A stretch of 64,000 bases of DNA from Solirubrobacter deserti (GCF_003344625.1 NZ_QPKJ02000007.1:186001-250000), one strand, 5' to 3'; shown: positions 1-8,272, numbered from the stretch's first letter. A program made the numbers and translations. The notes: generated by a model not told the origin, from the letters alone.

Positions 1-615
1 GTTGAGGTACAGGAACTCGCACGGGTCGTTGCAGCTCGCGACCGTTGCGCCGTGCGTGGCGACTAGGAACGCGCCGGGCAGCCGGCGCACGCGGCGCTCG
101 GTACGCGGGTCCCACACCTCCAGCCGGTCCCGCTGGAGCACCAGCCCGTCGTCGACCGCGGTGACCGGCCAACCGGGCAGCTGCCAGCGGCGCGTGAACG
201 TCGGCGTGCCGTCCACGCGAACCTCCCGGACGCCGCGGAAGTAGCGATCCGTCGGCCGGTCGCTCTTGCGCCCGAGGATGTTCCAGACGCGGCCGGGCGT
301 GGCCGAGGCTACGAAGAACATCCCTTCGCCGAGGCGGCGCGCGTCGCTGACGTCGGCGGCGAACGAGGTCGCCTCACCGAGCGCGAACGTGACGAGCCGG
401 CCGCCCGTGAAGTGCACCATGTTCGGTGGGTCGCCGCCGCCGAGTTCGCGCAACTCGGTGCGTGTGGTGGCCGCGCCCGTGGCGGTGTCGACGACGGTCA
501 GCGTGCCGGGCTCGCGCCCGGCGAGGTAGAGCGTGCCGGACGGCCCTCCGGAGGTCGCGGCAGCCTCGCCGCAGCCCGCGAGGGCCGCGGCGGCAAGGAC
601 GAGCATGCGGCGCAT
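1..615 (-). CDS. Putative lipoprotein, 3' end cut by window edge
   Basis: The reverse strand is open from an ATG at 615 to the window edge (205 codons, no stop). The N-terminus is a short basic and hydrophobic signal ending in a lipobox 'LAGC' (Cys about residue 15), so the product should be lipid-anchored outside the membrane. The mature part starts GTLYLAGREPGTLTVVDTATG and has repeated short blocks of the kind found in beta-propeller or PQQ-like surface proteins ('TLTVVDTATG', 'LEVWDPRTERRV'), but I cannot name the family. A second in-frame ATG lies at 606. No recognisable catalytic motif is visible in the part present. The gene lies downstream of the DUF1802 gene on the same strand, separated by a hairpin. 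That it is a real secreted gene is fairly sure; its function is unknown. Confidence 0.7.
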   Translation of the reverse strand, partial: MRRMLVLAAAALAGCGEAAATSGGPSGTLYLAGREPGTLTVVDTATGAATTRTELRELGGGDPPNMVHFTGGRLVTFALGEATSFAADVSDARRLGEGMFFVASATPGRVWNILGRKSDRPTDRYFRGVREVRVDGTPTFTRRWQLPGWPVTAVDDGLVLQRDRLEVWDPRTERRVRRLPGAFLVATHGATVASCNDPCEFLYLN

Positions 616-675
616 GCCCGTCCTACGTCAGATGGAGCGTGGAGAGTCCGCTACGCGTACCCGCCGCTGCACGCG

Positions 676-710
676 GTGGGAGTTCTGGCCTCCAGGGCCA
701 TAACTCCCAC
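676..710 (-). terminator. Strong hairpin between two reverse-strand genes
   Basis: GTGGGAGTT pairs with AACTCCCAC, and inside it TGGCC pairs with GGCCA around a five-base loop, with one mismatch between the two stems. It lies just past the stop of the DUF1802 gene (735) and before the lipoprotein start (615). There is no T-run, as is common in high-GC actinobacteria, so it may terminate inefficiently or protect a 3' end. Confidence 0.55.
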
Positions 711-734
711 CTGAACGAGCCCGCAGGGCGAGGC

Positions 735-1367
735 TCAGGCGTACGCCGGGGCGCCGTTGGCCTCGGCGATGCCCGCGATCTCCTGCGAGACCCGGTCGAA
801 CTCCTCGTCGGAGAGCACGGGCGTGCCCTCGAACGGCAGGTCGCGGGTGATCTCCAGCCACGACCGGCATCCGCCGTAGTCGTCGCGGACGCGCACGGTG
901 ACCGGGCGCGGGATGCGGTAGGTGCGCAGCAGCAGGACGTGGAGCGGGTGGCGGCGCTTCCACGCGAGCCGCTTCTCGGCGTAGTCCGTCGTCCAGACGT
1001 GGAACGGCGTCAGCGCGTCCAGGGCGCGCCGGTCGGTCACGGTCCAGGCGCCGGCGACCTCGGCCCAGGCCCGGATGCGCACGCGGTCGGGCTGGGGGAT
1101 CCCACCGTCCGTCGTCAGCGCACGAGCGGGCGGCTCGCCCTCGGGCCACACGCCCTCCTCGAGGGCGCGCCGCAACTCGGGCTGGTGAGACTCACGCACC
1201 AGATCGTTGCGCTGGTGATCGAACGTCGGATACAGGAAGAACCGGTCGTGCTCGAGGGCGAAGTGCTTGCCCGTCTCGCGTATGCCGCCCTTGCGGAGAG
1301 TGAGCAGTTGCTCACCTTCGGCGAGGGCACGCACGGTGACGGCCCATTCCTTGAAAGCGATCGGCAT
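735..1367 (-). CDS. DUF1802 family protein
   Basis: A 210-residue protein of the DUF1802 type. The diagnostic N-terminus 'AFKEWAVTVRALAEGEQ' followed by 'LLTLRKGGIRE' is present, with further conserved blocks ('FFLYPTFDHQ', 'HVWTTDYAEKRLAWK'). Family members are soluble proteins of unknown biochemical role. I place the start at ATG 1367. The frame stays open up to ATG 1475, but a plausible promoter with its -10 at 1476-1481 would put transcription start at about 1469, downstream of that ATG. No Shine-Dalgarno precedes 1367. No partner genes point to a function. Confidence 0.75.
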   Translation of the reverse strand: MPIAFKEWAVTVRALAEGEQLLTLRKGGIRETGKHFALEHDRFFLYPTFDHQRNDLVRESHQPELRRALEEGVWPEGEPPARALTTDGGIPQPDRVRIRAWAEVAGAWTVTDRRALDALTPFHVWTTDYAEKRLAWKRRHPLHVLLLRTYRIPRPVTVRVRDDYGGCRSWLEITRDLPFEGTPVLSDEEFDRVSQEIAGIAEANGAPAYA

Positions 1368-1475
1368 AAAGGTGGGTGAAAGGAGGGTTGTAAGACCTAC
1401 GGGTTCCCTGCACAGCGAGCGTGCGCCACGACCCTGCCCGAAGCTGCGTCGGGGAAACCTCCCGTAAGGCGTCAC

Positions 1476-1505
1476 ATACTATGCACAAGGCCGAGAAATC
1501 ACCAA
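1476..1505 (-). promoter_or_regulatory. Putative sigma70-like promoter for the DUF1802 gene
   Basis: Read on the reverse strand, TTGGTG (1505-1500) and TAGTAT (1481-1476) are separated by 18 bases in an AT-rich island, which is unusual for this genome. The implied 5' leader to ATG 1367 is about 100 bases. Confidence 0.4.
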
Positions 1506-1577
1506 ATGCCCCTGCAAAACAGCAAGTATTTCGAATAATGTCCGATTTCCCGGCATGAGTGCCGGCGCGCCAGATGT

Positions 1578-2456
1578 TCACGTGCGCGAACCAGTGAGGC
1601 CCTCGATCACTTCGATCACCGCTGCGAAGTCCTGGTCGCCCAGGCCGCGTCCCATCCCCGCGCCGTAGAGCTCGGCGGCGAGCCCCGCGAACGGGAACGT
1701 GCCACCGGCTGTCCGCGCCTCAGAGAGGCACAGCTGCACGTCCTTGAGCATGTGCGCGAGCTTGAACAGCGGCGTGAAGTCGTGCTCGAGCATCGGCTTG
1801 CCTTTCAGCGCGCGCATCGTCGAATCGCTCGAGCCGCCGTCCATCGTCTCCAGCAGCGCGTCCACGTTCACGCCGGCCTGGCGCGCCAGCACGAGTCCCT
1901 GCGCGAGCGTGGCGCAGTTGACCGCGGTGATCGCCTGCGTGATCACCTTCACGGCCTGGCCCTGGCCCGCCTCGCCGCAGACGACGATCTTCTCGCCCAT
2001 GATCTCGAACAGCGGGCGCGCGCGCTCGATGTCGGCCTGCGCACCGCCGACCATGATCGTCAGGGTCCCGGTGCGGGCCTTGGGGGAGGAGCCGGTGACC
2101 GGCGCGTCGACGAACGCGTGGCCCTCGGCGCTGCAGCGCTCGGCCAGCTCGCGAGCGGTGCCGGGCGCGATCGTCGACATGTCGATGAACAGCGTCCCGG
2201 GCTTGGCGCCCTCCAGCGCCTGCCCGAGCATGTCGGTGACCTGGGCGCCGTCGACCACCATCGTGATCACGACGTCGGAGGCCTCCGCCACCGCCTTGGG
2301 CGAGTCCACGACCGTCCCGCCGTGCTCTTGCGCCCACGCCTCGGCCTTCTCCCGCGTGCGGTTGAAGACGGTCAGCTCGACGCCCGCCTTCGCCAGGTTC
2401 ATGGCTTGCAGGGAGCCCATGATCCCGAGCCCGATGAAACCGACCTTCTCAGCCAT
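1578..2456 (-). CDS. NAD(P)-dependent 3-hydroxyisobutyrate dehydrogenase / tartronate semialdehyde reductase family
   Basis: A 292-residue beta-hydroxyacid dehydrogenase. Residues 5-20 contain the Rossmann motif 'GFIGLGIMG'. The substrate-binding segment 'DAPVTGSSPKARTGTLTIMV' lies near residues 115-135. The catalytic-lysine region 'GQAVKVITQ' lies near 170, and the C-terminal helical signature 'KDVQLCLSEA' follows. These enzymes reversibly reduce C3-C4 semialdehydes (tartronate, methylmalonate or succinate type) with NAD(P)H in the cytoplasm; the exact substrate cannot be read from sequence. A clear Shine-Dalgarno (GGGAGG) precedes ATG 2456. No glyoxylate or valine pathway genes are adjacent, so the metabolic role stays open. 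Confidence 0.9.
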   Translation of the reverse strand: MAEKVGFIGLGIMGSLQAMNLAKAGVELTVFNRTREKAEAWAQEHGGTVVDSPKAVAEASDVVITMVVDGAQVTDMLGQALEGAKPGTLFIDMSTIAPGTARELAERCSAEGHAFVDAPVTGSSPKARTGTLTIMVGGAQADIERARPLFEIMGEKIVVCGEAGQGQAVKVITQAITAVNCATLAQGLVLARQAGVNVDALLETMDGGSSDSTMRALKGKPMLEHDFTPLFKLAHMLKDVQLCLSEARTAGGTFPFAGLAAELYGAGMGRGLGDQDFAAVIEVIEGLTGSRT

Positions 2457-2564
2457 ACCCGCCGCCTCCCGAAGTCTCGTTCGTCGCTGTCCGGCCCGGA
2501 ACGTTTGACCTCAACCTCAGGGTTGGAGTCCACGCCCAGGCTAGCCAGGCGTGGACGCTAGCGG

Positions 2565-2975
2565 CTACGCGGCGGCCTGCAGCTGTACGTCTTCGGTCTC
2601 GGCCAGGTGCTGGTGCGACGGGCAGTACCCGTTGTGCGGCAGCGGCGTGCGCTGGCACGGGGTGCCGCGGCGGGTGGTGGCGCGGCACTCGAGGCGCTCG
2701 GCGACCGGGTTCGCGGCGAAGTACTCGCGCGCGAAGGTCATGTAGCGGTCGCACACCTTGTACACGCGCAACTGGGACGACATCGGGAAGTAGATCCGGA
2801 TGTCGTTGAAGAGCGTCTTGGTCGGCTTGGCGAAGTAGTGCCAGTCCGTGGCCAGTCGCTCCACGCAGGTCTCACACGAGCGCAGGACACGCTCGTGGTT
2901 GATCGTGGCGCCGTCGTGCTCCTCGATGATGTCGGAAGCAAGCTCTCGATAGATGGAACGGCTGAAGTGGTACAT
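2565..2975 (-). CDS. Small protein with C-terminal Cys/His zinc-knuckle-like motif (DUF5763-like)
   Basis: A 136-residue soluble protein. The N-terminal two thirds ('MYHFSRSIYRELASDIIEE' onward) contain two Cys ('RSCETCVERL') and are rich in aromatic and basic residues. The C-terminus has the pattern C-x7-GTPC-x8-GYC-x2-H ('CRATTRRGTPC' then 'NGYCPSH'), which resembles the small zinc-binding motif of DUF5763-type proteins. I chose ATG 2975 because GGGGAGA precedes it at good spacing; the frame is open up to 3071, but that extension is low-complexity. Neighbours do not indicate a function. A metal- or nucleic-acid-binding role is a guess. Confidence 0.7.
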   Translation of the reverse strand: MYHFSRSIYRELASDIIEEHDGATINHERVLRSCETCVERLATDWHYFAKPTKTLFNDIRIYFPMSSQLRVYKVCDRYMTFAREYFAANPVAERLECRATTRRGTPCQRTPLPHNGYCPSHQHLAETEDVQLQAAA

Positions 2976-3074
2976 CTCTGTCTCCCCGGGACTGCCATTG
3001 CGGCGGCGGTCCCCTCCGTGGCCCGGTGGAGGGGTGTTTGCCGCACCTACCGAAACTCCAAACGTCGACATTGT

Positions 3075-3110
3075 TGACTTCGCGTTAAGAAGCCCCGGCA
3101 GCCGAAGTCA
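3075..3110 (-). terminator. Inverted repeat overlapping the nadB stop codon
   Basis: TGACTTCG (3075-3082) and CGAAGTCA (3103-3110) are perfect inverted repeats around a 20-base loop. The nadB stop codon (3108-3110) lies inside the stem. It is a candidate terminator or 3' end structure for nadB; there is no T-run. Confidence 0.4.
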
Positions 3111-4511
3111 CCAGGTCTCGAAGCGCGGGATCTCGGCGGCGGGGTCGAGGATCGTGTGGCGGCCGTCGAGGGCCGGATCGGTCTCCGGGAACTCGGCCCG
3201 GCCGTGTGCTCCCCGCGTCTCCTGGCGGTGCAGCGCGCTGGCGGCGACGAGCCGGGCGAGCGGGTAGGGATCGCGCGCGAGGCGCTCGAGATTCGGTTGC
3301 GAGCGCTCGAGGCCGGCGAGCTGCCAGACCGCTTCGCGCGTCTCGCGAGATGGCGCCTCGACGTTCGCCTCGATCACGGCGCCGTCAGTCGGCGGCGGGT
3401 CGTCGAGCGCGGCGAGCGCGGCGCGGCGGCCGAACACGAAGCACTCGCTCAGTGAGTTCGACGCGAGCCGGTTCGCGCCGTGCAGCCCGGTGCACGCGGC
3501 CTCGCCGACGGCGTACAGGCGGTCCTGCGCACGGCCGTCGAGGTCGGTGACGATGCCGCCCATCACGTAATGGCTCGCGGGCGCGACGGGAATGCGCTCG
3601 GTCGTGGGGTCCAGCCCCGCCTGCTGCAGCGCTTCGACGATGTTCGGGAAGCGCTTGGGGTCGACCTGCGTCATGTCCAGCAGCGCCTTCTGGCCGGGCA
3701 GGTTGAAGATCGCGCGGGCGACATGGTCGCGCGGCTCGAGCTCGTTCACGAAGCGCTCCCCCGCGTCGTCGTGCAGCGTCGCGCCTTCGCCGCGGACGGC
3801 TTCGGAGATCAGGAAGCCTTCGCGGCCTTTGAGACCGACCACGGCGGTCGGGTGGAACTGCGTGAACTCGAGGTCGGCGAGTTGCGCGCCCGCCGCCCGG
3901 GCGAGGATGAGGCCGGAGCCGAACGAGCCCGGCGGGTTGGTCGTGCGCGACCACAGCGCGGCCGCGCCGCCGGTGGCGAGGATGGTCGCTCGCGCCGCGA
4001 TGGTGGTGCCGCCGCGCAGCATGACGCCGCCGCCCTCGAGCAGCCCGGCGACGCGTTCCTGCTCGAGGATCGTGATCTGCGGGTGCTCGGCGGCGGCCGC
4101 GGACAGCGCGCGCAGGATGCGGCGGCCCGTCGCGCTGCCGCCGGCGTGGATGATGCGGCGGCGGGTGTGGCCGCCTTCGAGGCCGAGCGCGAGGTCGCCG
4201 TGGCGGTCGGCGTCGAAGTGGCAGCCGAGCTCCTGCAGCTCGCGCACGCGCGCGGCGGCCTCCCCCGTGAGGACCTCGGCGGCGGCGCGCTTGGTCAGGC
4301 CGCGGCCAGCTTCGAGCGTGTCTTCGAGATGCAGCGCGGGCGAGTCGTCGATCGCGAGCGCCGCGGCGGCGCCGCCTTGGGCCCAGTAGGAGGCGGTCTC
4401 GGCGAGCGGGCGAGCGCTCACGAGGGCAACGCGCGCGCCCCGGCGGGCCGCCGTGAGGGCGGCGAACAGCCCGGCAGCACCGGCGCCGACGACCACGAGT
4501 TCGTTACGCAC
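3108..4511 (-). CDS. nadB: L-aspartate oxidase
   Basis: A 467-residue FAD enzyme that oxidises L-aspartate to iminoaspartate, the first step of de novo NAD synthesis. The N-terminus holds the dinucleotide fold 'VVVGAGAAGLFAALTAARRG', followed by 'SYWAQGGAAAAL'. The substrate loop 'EGGHTRRRIIHAGGSATGR', the block 'FTQFHPTAV' and the C-terminal FAD motif 'GLHGANRLASNSLSE' are all present. Length is somewhat below the usual 500-540, mainly because the C-terminal helical domain is short. The GTG start at 4511 has TAGCGT eight bases upstream and no Shine-Dalgarno, suggesting a leaderless message. nadA and nadC are not adjacent here. It diverges from the deacetylase-like gene across only 28 bases. 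Confidence 0.95.
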   Translation of the reverse strand: MRNELVVVGAGAAGLFAALTAARRGARVALVSARPLAETASYWAQGGAAAALAIDDSPALHLEDTLEAGRGLTKRAAAEVLTGEAAARVRELQELGCHFDADRHGDLALGLEGGHTRRRIIHAGGSATGRRILRALSAAAAEHPQITILEQERVAGLLEGGGVMLRGGTTIAARATILATGGAAALWSRTTNPPGSFGSGLILARAAGAQLADLEFTQFHPTAVVGLKGREGFLISEAVRGEGATLHDDAGERFVNELEPRDHVARAIFNLPGQKALLDMTQVDPKRFPNIVEALQQAGLDPTTERIPVAPASHYVMGGIVTDLDGRAQDRLYAVGEAACTGLHGANRLASNSLSECFVFGRRAALAALDDPPPTDGAVIEANVEAPSRETREAVWQLAGLERSQPNLERLARDPYPLARLVAASALHRQETRGAHGRAEFPETDPALDGRHTILDPAAEIPRFETW

Positions 4512-4519
4512 GGGTCAAG

Positions 4520-4532
4520 ACGCTATTACGGT
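4520..4532. promoter_or_regulatory. Back-to-back -10 elements for nadB and the deacetylase gene
   Basis: On the reverse strand TAGCGT (4525-4520) sits eight bases before the nadB GTG. On the forward strand TACGGT (4527-4532) sits seven bases before ATG 4540. The two hexamers are one base apart, so each promoter's -35 region must lie inside the other gene's coding sequence. Confidence 0.5.
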
Positions 4533-4539
4533 GTTGGCG

Positions 4540-5577
4540 ATGGAGGAGACCTCACGGCGCGCGCTGTGGCTGCGCGACGACGATTTCATGGCCCACGACG
4601 TGCCCGGCCATCCCGAGCGCCCGGCCCGGATTCGCGCGCTCGAGGCCGAGATGAGCGCGAACGGGTGGTTCGGCGCGCACCGGGTGCATGCGGAGGAGGT
4701 CCCGCGCGAGTCGCTGCTGCCGGTGCATCCGGAGGCGCACGTCGCGTCGCTGGAGGCGTTGTGCGCGGACGGCGGGGGCGCGATCGACGCGGACACGTAC
4801 GCGGTGCCGGGGACGTACTCGGCGGCGCTGCGAGCCGCCGGGGGTGCCGTGCAGCTCGTGGACGCGCTGTTGGGCGGCGACGCCGACGTGGGCGTGAGCG
4901 CGCTGCGGCCTCCCGGCCATCACGCCGAGGCCGCGCGCGCGATGGGGTTCTGCTTCTTCGGCAACGTCGCGGTGGCCGCCCGGCGCGCGACCGTCGCCCA
5001 CGGGCTCTCACGCGTGCTGATCGTCGACTGGGACGTCCATCACGGCAACGGGACCAACGACATCTTCCATGCCGACGACGACGTGCTCTTCGTCTCCGTG
5101 CACGAGTCGCCGCTGTATCCCGGGACCGGGCCGGCGTCGGACGTGGGCTCGGGCGCGGGGGAGGGGTTCACCGTGAACCTGCCGGTGCCGGGCGGCAGCG
5201 GCGACGCCTGCTACCGGTCGCTGGTCGAGCACGTCGCCTGCGGGCTCGTGCGGGCGTGGGAGCCGCAGCTCGTGCTCATCTCCGCGGGCTTCGACGCCCA
5301 CCGCGACGACCCGCTCGCGACCTGCCGCGTGAGCGAGGCGGGGTTCGCGGGGATGGCCGCCTCGCTGCGGCGCGCCGCCGACGGGGTGGGCGCGCCGGTG
5401 GGCGTCGTGCTGGAGGGCGGCTACGACCTCGGCGCGCTCAGCCGCTCGATGGCCGCGGTCATGCCGGTCCTGGTCGACGCGTCCACGCCGAGCGCGGACG
5501 CCGTGGACGTCGAGGTCCACCCGCTCGCGCGGGACGCGTTCAGCCGGTTGGCCCCGTGGTGGCCGGCTCTCGGCTAG
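4540..5577 (+). CDS. Histone deacetylase family (class II-like) amidohydrolase
   Basis: A 345-residue zinc amidohydrolase of the HDAC/acetoin-utilisation/acetylpolyamine family. The sequence shows 'HPERPARI' near the N-terminus, the paired catalytic histidines in 'RPPGHHAE', the zinc-ligand block 'DWDVHHGNGT', the second zinc Asp in 'SAGFDAHRDDP', and 'EGGYDLGAL' near the C-terminus. Bacterial members remove acetyl groups from polyamines, small amides or protein lysines; the substrate is not decidable here. ATG 4540 is preceded by TACGGT and no Shine-Dalgarno; a GTG at 4531 is the nearest alternative. The stop overlaps the convergent SPOR-like gene through the palindrome CTAG at 5574-5577. 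Confidence 0.9.
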   Translation: MEETSRRALWLRDDDFMAHDVPGHPERPARIRALEAEMSANGWFGAHRVHAEEVPRESLLPVHPEAHVASLEALCADGGGAIDADTYAVPGTYSAALRAAGGAVQLVDALLGGDADVGVSALRPPGHHAEAARAMGFCFFGNVAVAARRATVAHGLSRVLIVDWDVHHGNGTNDIFHADDDVLFVSVHESPLYPGTGPASDVGSGAGEGFTVNLPVPGGSGDACYRSLVEHVACGLVRAWEPQLVLISAGFDAHRDDPLATCRVSEAGFAGMAASLRRAADGVGAPVGVVLEGGYDLGALSRSMAAVMPVLVDASTPSADAVDVEVHPLARDAFSRLAPWWPALG

Positions 5578-6329
5578 TTGGCGCTGCCGGGCCGCTTGAT
5601 GTACGCGTCGGAGTACTCGGCCTTGATGTCGGGGAGCGCGTCCTCGGCCTCGGACTCCGAGCTGTAGGTACCGCTGAAGACGACCTGATAGCCGCCGTTC
5701 AGGTTCGAGTAGTCGTCCGAGTTGAGGATCCCGACGGTGAGACCCTTGTCCTGCGCCTCCTGAGCGACCTCTTCTGCGCGGCTGAGGTTGTCCGCCGACT
5801 CGATGATGATCGTGTAGTCCCCGTCGCCGCCGGTCCAGCTCTCGAACGTGCCGCTGCCCGGGTCCGGGTCCGGCTCCGGCGACGGTTCCACGGTCGGCTC
5901 CGGCGTGATCTCGGTGGTCGGGTCCTCCGTCGGCGAGGCCTCCGGCGTCAGGCCCGGGTCCGCGGTCGGCGAAGGCGTGACGCTCGGGCTGGTCGGGATC
6001 GGCGAGATCGTCGGCGTCGCCGCGGGCGGAGCCGCGGACGCGCCCGGCGACGGCGTCGGATTCCCGGCCGTCTGCTGCTCCTGGTTCGACAGCGCCGCGA
6101 TCGCCAGGATCACGCCCAGGATCGCCAGCGCGACCAGGCCGCCGCCCAGGTAGATCGGCACCCGCCAGCCGCGCGACTCGACCACCTCGGTCCCGGCCGC
6201 CGCACCACACGCCAGGCACCACTCCTGCCCCAGAGCCAGCGTGCTCCCGCAACGGGGGCACCGCCGCTCCGGCGGGGCAACCGGCGTCGTCGCGTCAGGG
6301 GGCGGGGGCGGGGTCTCCATCGTGCTCAC
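5574..6329 (-). CDS. Zinc-ribbon, single-TM protein with C-terminal SPOR-like domain
   Basis: A 251-residue membrane protein. After a proline-rich start there is a zinc ribbon ('CPRCGSTLALGQEWCLACG', about residues 24-42). One transmembrane helix follows (about 53-80, 'IYLGGGLVALAILGVILAIA'), then a Pro/Thr/Glu linker. The C-terminal part from about 165 ('DYTIIIESADNLSRAEEVAQ', 'GYQVVFSGTYSSESEAEDAL') has the beta-alpha-beta repeat of SPOR peptidoglycan-binding domains. A cytoplasmic zinc ribbon with an extracytoplasmic wall-binding end is inferred. The start ATG overlaps the stop of the upstream 636-residue zinc-ribbon gene (ATGA), so the two are translationally coupled. Confidence 0.8.
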   Translation of the reverse strand: MSTMETPPPPPDATTPVAPPERRCPRCGSTLALGQEWCLACGAAAGTEVVESRGWRVPIYLGGGLVALAILGVILAIAALSNQEQQTAGNPTPSPGASAAPPAATPTISPIPTSPSVTPSPTADPGLTPEASPTEDPTTEITPEPTVEPSPEPDPDPGSGTFESWTGGDGDYTIIIESADNLSRAEEVAQEAQDKGLTVGILNSDDYSNLNGGYQVVFSGTYSSESEAEDALPDIKAEYSDAYIKRPGSAN

Positions 6330-8236
6330 GGGCGTCGCTCCACAGGGCTGAACACAGATCCATTGCGCGGCGAGTCCCCGCCCTCGTCCCTCGGGGCCTC
6401 ACCGTTGCGGTTCGCCGTGCCGTCCTCGGCCGGCGGAACATCTTCACGCGCGGCCTCGGCGGGCGAGCCCGCGGCCGTCGCGTCCTCGGAACGCGCGGTC
6501 TCGGCGCCCGGCGCCGCGTCGTGCGGCTCGCCGGGCGCGCCTTCGGTCGCGCTCGTGGCGGCCGGCGCCTCGGCCGGCGCGGCCTCGCTCGGCGTGTCGG
6601 CCGGCGACGAGTCCTGCGGCTCGCCGGCCGCGGCTTCGGTCGCGCTCGTAGCGGCCGGCGCGGCCTCGTTCGGCGCGGCAAGGTTCTGCGGCTCGCCCAG
6701 CGCGTCTTCGCCTGCGCCGGCGGCGGCCGGCGTCTCGGCCCGCGCCTCGGCCGGCTCGCCTTCGACGGGTGTGGCGGCCTGCGGCTCGCCGGCCGCGGCT
6801 TCGGTCGCGCTCGTGGCGGCCGGCGCGGCCTCGTTCGGCGCGGCGACGGCCTGTGGCTCGCTCCGTGCGTCTTCGCTCGTGCCCGTGGCGGGCGGCGACT
6901 CGGCGGCGGGCTCGCTCGTCGTGTCGGCCGGCGTCTGGGCGGCGGCGGACGTGGACAGGGCCTCGGTGGTTGCGTCGGGGGTCGCCGGCGCGCTTTCACC
7001 GGTCGAGCCGGACGACGCTTCGCGCCGCGGCCATTGGAAGTCGGCCCCCGCGGACGGGTGGTCGGGGTCCAGCGGCGAGATCTCCTGGGTCGGCTGGTCG
7101 ACCGGCGCGACGGCCGGGGCGACCGGCGCGATCACCGGCTCGGGTGCGGGCTCCGGGGCGGCGGCGCTGGCGCTCGCCTTGCGCGCGGACTCGGTCAGCG
7201 GCAGGCCGCAGTTCGAGCAGAAGTGCGCGGAGCTGCTGAAGAGCTCGCCGCACTGGGGGCACTCGCCGCCGATGCCGGGCTCGCGGACGATCACTTGGCG
7301 GCGGACGTCGTCCAGCCGCGTCTCGATCTCGTGCAGCTCATTGTCCACGCGGCCGAGGCGCGTGAGCTTGGTCTCGCGCAGGCGGCGGTGCGCCTCGTGC
7401 TCGATGTCGTGCGCGGTCCGGTGGAGCTCGTAGACGAAGCCGCCGAGGTCGCGCAGCAGCACCTCACGCGCAGCGCGCAGGAACGCCGCGCGGCGGCGCA
7501 ACTTGCTGCGACGCGCGCTGGTCGGCGGGGCGGCCGCGAGCTCGTCCGGGTCCAGGCCCGCCGGAAGGTCCGCGACGGGCAGCGCCTCGGGCGGCTGAGG
7601 GCCGACGGCGCCGGGATACGCCGCGGCCTGCGGCGGATACGGACCGGTGAAGGCGGCAGGCGCTCCGTAGGCGACCGGGGGCACGCCGGGCTGCCCCGGA
7701 TAGCCGACCGGAACCGTGCCGGGCTGTGCGGCGTACCCGGGCTGCGCGGGAACCGCGCCCGGCTGCGGCGAGTACGGCTGTGCCGGGTAGGGCTGCGGAG
7801 CGCCGGCCTGCGTCGGGTAGCTCTGCGGCTGCCCCGCGCCGGGCGGGATGATGGCGGTCGGCTGGTCCGGAGTCGCCGTGGGATGAGTGGCACCGGCTTC
7901 GGCGGGGCCGGTGTGGGCCGCCGCGGGCTGTGCCGGCTCGTTGCTCGCGGGGGAGGCGAGGGGATCGCCGGACGTCAGCGGCGTGGCGGCGGCGCCGCTC
8001 GGTGAAGGCTGCGGAAACGACGTTGGGACGTAGCCCGTCGCCGGGTCTTGACCGCCCGGGGCGGCAGGCCCAGGCGTGGACGCCGCCGGGTCTGCGAGCA
8101 GCGACCGATGGCCGCTCTCCTCGGCGGGGTTGGAGGCGGGCGCGTCCGCGGCTCCCGGCTCGGCCGCGGTCTGCGGCTCGTTCGCTTCAGGACCCTCGGA
8201 GCGCCGGCCGGACAAGCGTCGAAACAGGCCGCTCAT
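6326..8236 (-). CDS. Large Ala/Pro-rich zinc-ribbon protein with central helical region
   Basis: A 636-residue protein of low-complexity character. Residues 1-235 are rich in Ala, Pro and Gln with 'QPYPAQPYSPQPG'-type repeats. About 240-320 is a basic, helical, probably coiled-coil region ('RRAAFLRAAREVLLRDLGG', 'RVDNELHEIETRLDDVRRQ'). A zinc ribbon follows (about 325-347, 'CPQCGELFSSSAHFCSNCG'). The remainder is an Ala/Glu/Pro-rich tail with several degenerate repeats of the 'EAAPAATSATEAAAGEPQ' kind. There is no transmembrane segment or signal peptide. It is coupled to the downstream zinc-ribbon/TM gene by a four-base overlap, so the two products probably act together, perhaps at the envelope. 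The family is unknown to me. Confidence 0.75.
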   Translation of the reverse strand: MSGLFRRLSGRRSEGPEANEPQTAAEPGAADAPASNPAEESGHRSLLADPAASTPGPAAPGGQDPATGYVPTSFPQPSPSGAAATPLTSGDPLASPASNEPAQPAAAHTGPAEAGATHPTATPDQPTAIIPPGAGQPQSYPTQAGAPQPYPAQPYSPQPGAVPAQPGYAAQPGTVPVGYPGQPGVPPVAYGAPAAFTGPYPPQAAAYPGAVGPQPPEALPVADLPAGLDPDELAAAPPTSARRSKLRRRAAFLRAAREVLLRDLGGFVYELHRTAHDIEHEAHRRLRETKLTRLGRVDNELHEIETRLDDVRRQVIVREPGIGGECPQCGELFSSSAHFCSNCGLPLTESARKASASAAAPEPAPEPVIAPVAPAVAPVDQPTQEISPLDPDHPSAGADFQWPRREASSGSTGESAPATPDATTEALSTSAAAQTPADTTSEPAAESPPATGTSEDARSEPQAVAAPNEAAPAATSATEAAAGEPQAATPVEGEPAEARAETPAAAGAGEDALGEPQNLAAPNEAAPAATSATEAAAGEPQDSSPADTPSEAAPAEAPAATSATEGAPGEPHDAAPGAETARSEDATAAGSPAEAAREDVPPAEDGTANRNGEAPRDEGGDSPRNGSVFSPVERRP

Positions 8237-8272
8237 AAGTCGTCGGGTTCCGCTCGGGACTCCGAGAGGTCG

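Noticed and set aside
1..614. Forward frames at 2-244 and 266-529
   Set aside because: The reverse strand carries a lipobox signal peptide and an uninterrupted frame to the window edge; the forward frames are its shadows.
3480..7433. A 1317-codon forward open frame
   Set aside because: It crosses nadB, the deacetylase and both zinc-ribbon genes in other frames and is Arg/Ala-rich shadow sequence; each stretch is better explained by a recognisable gene.
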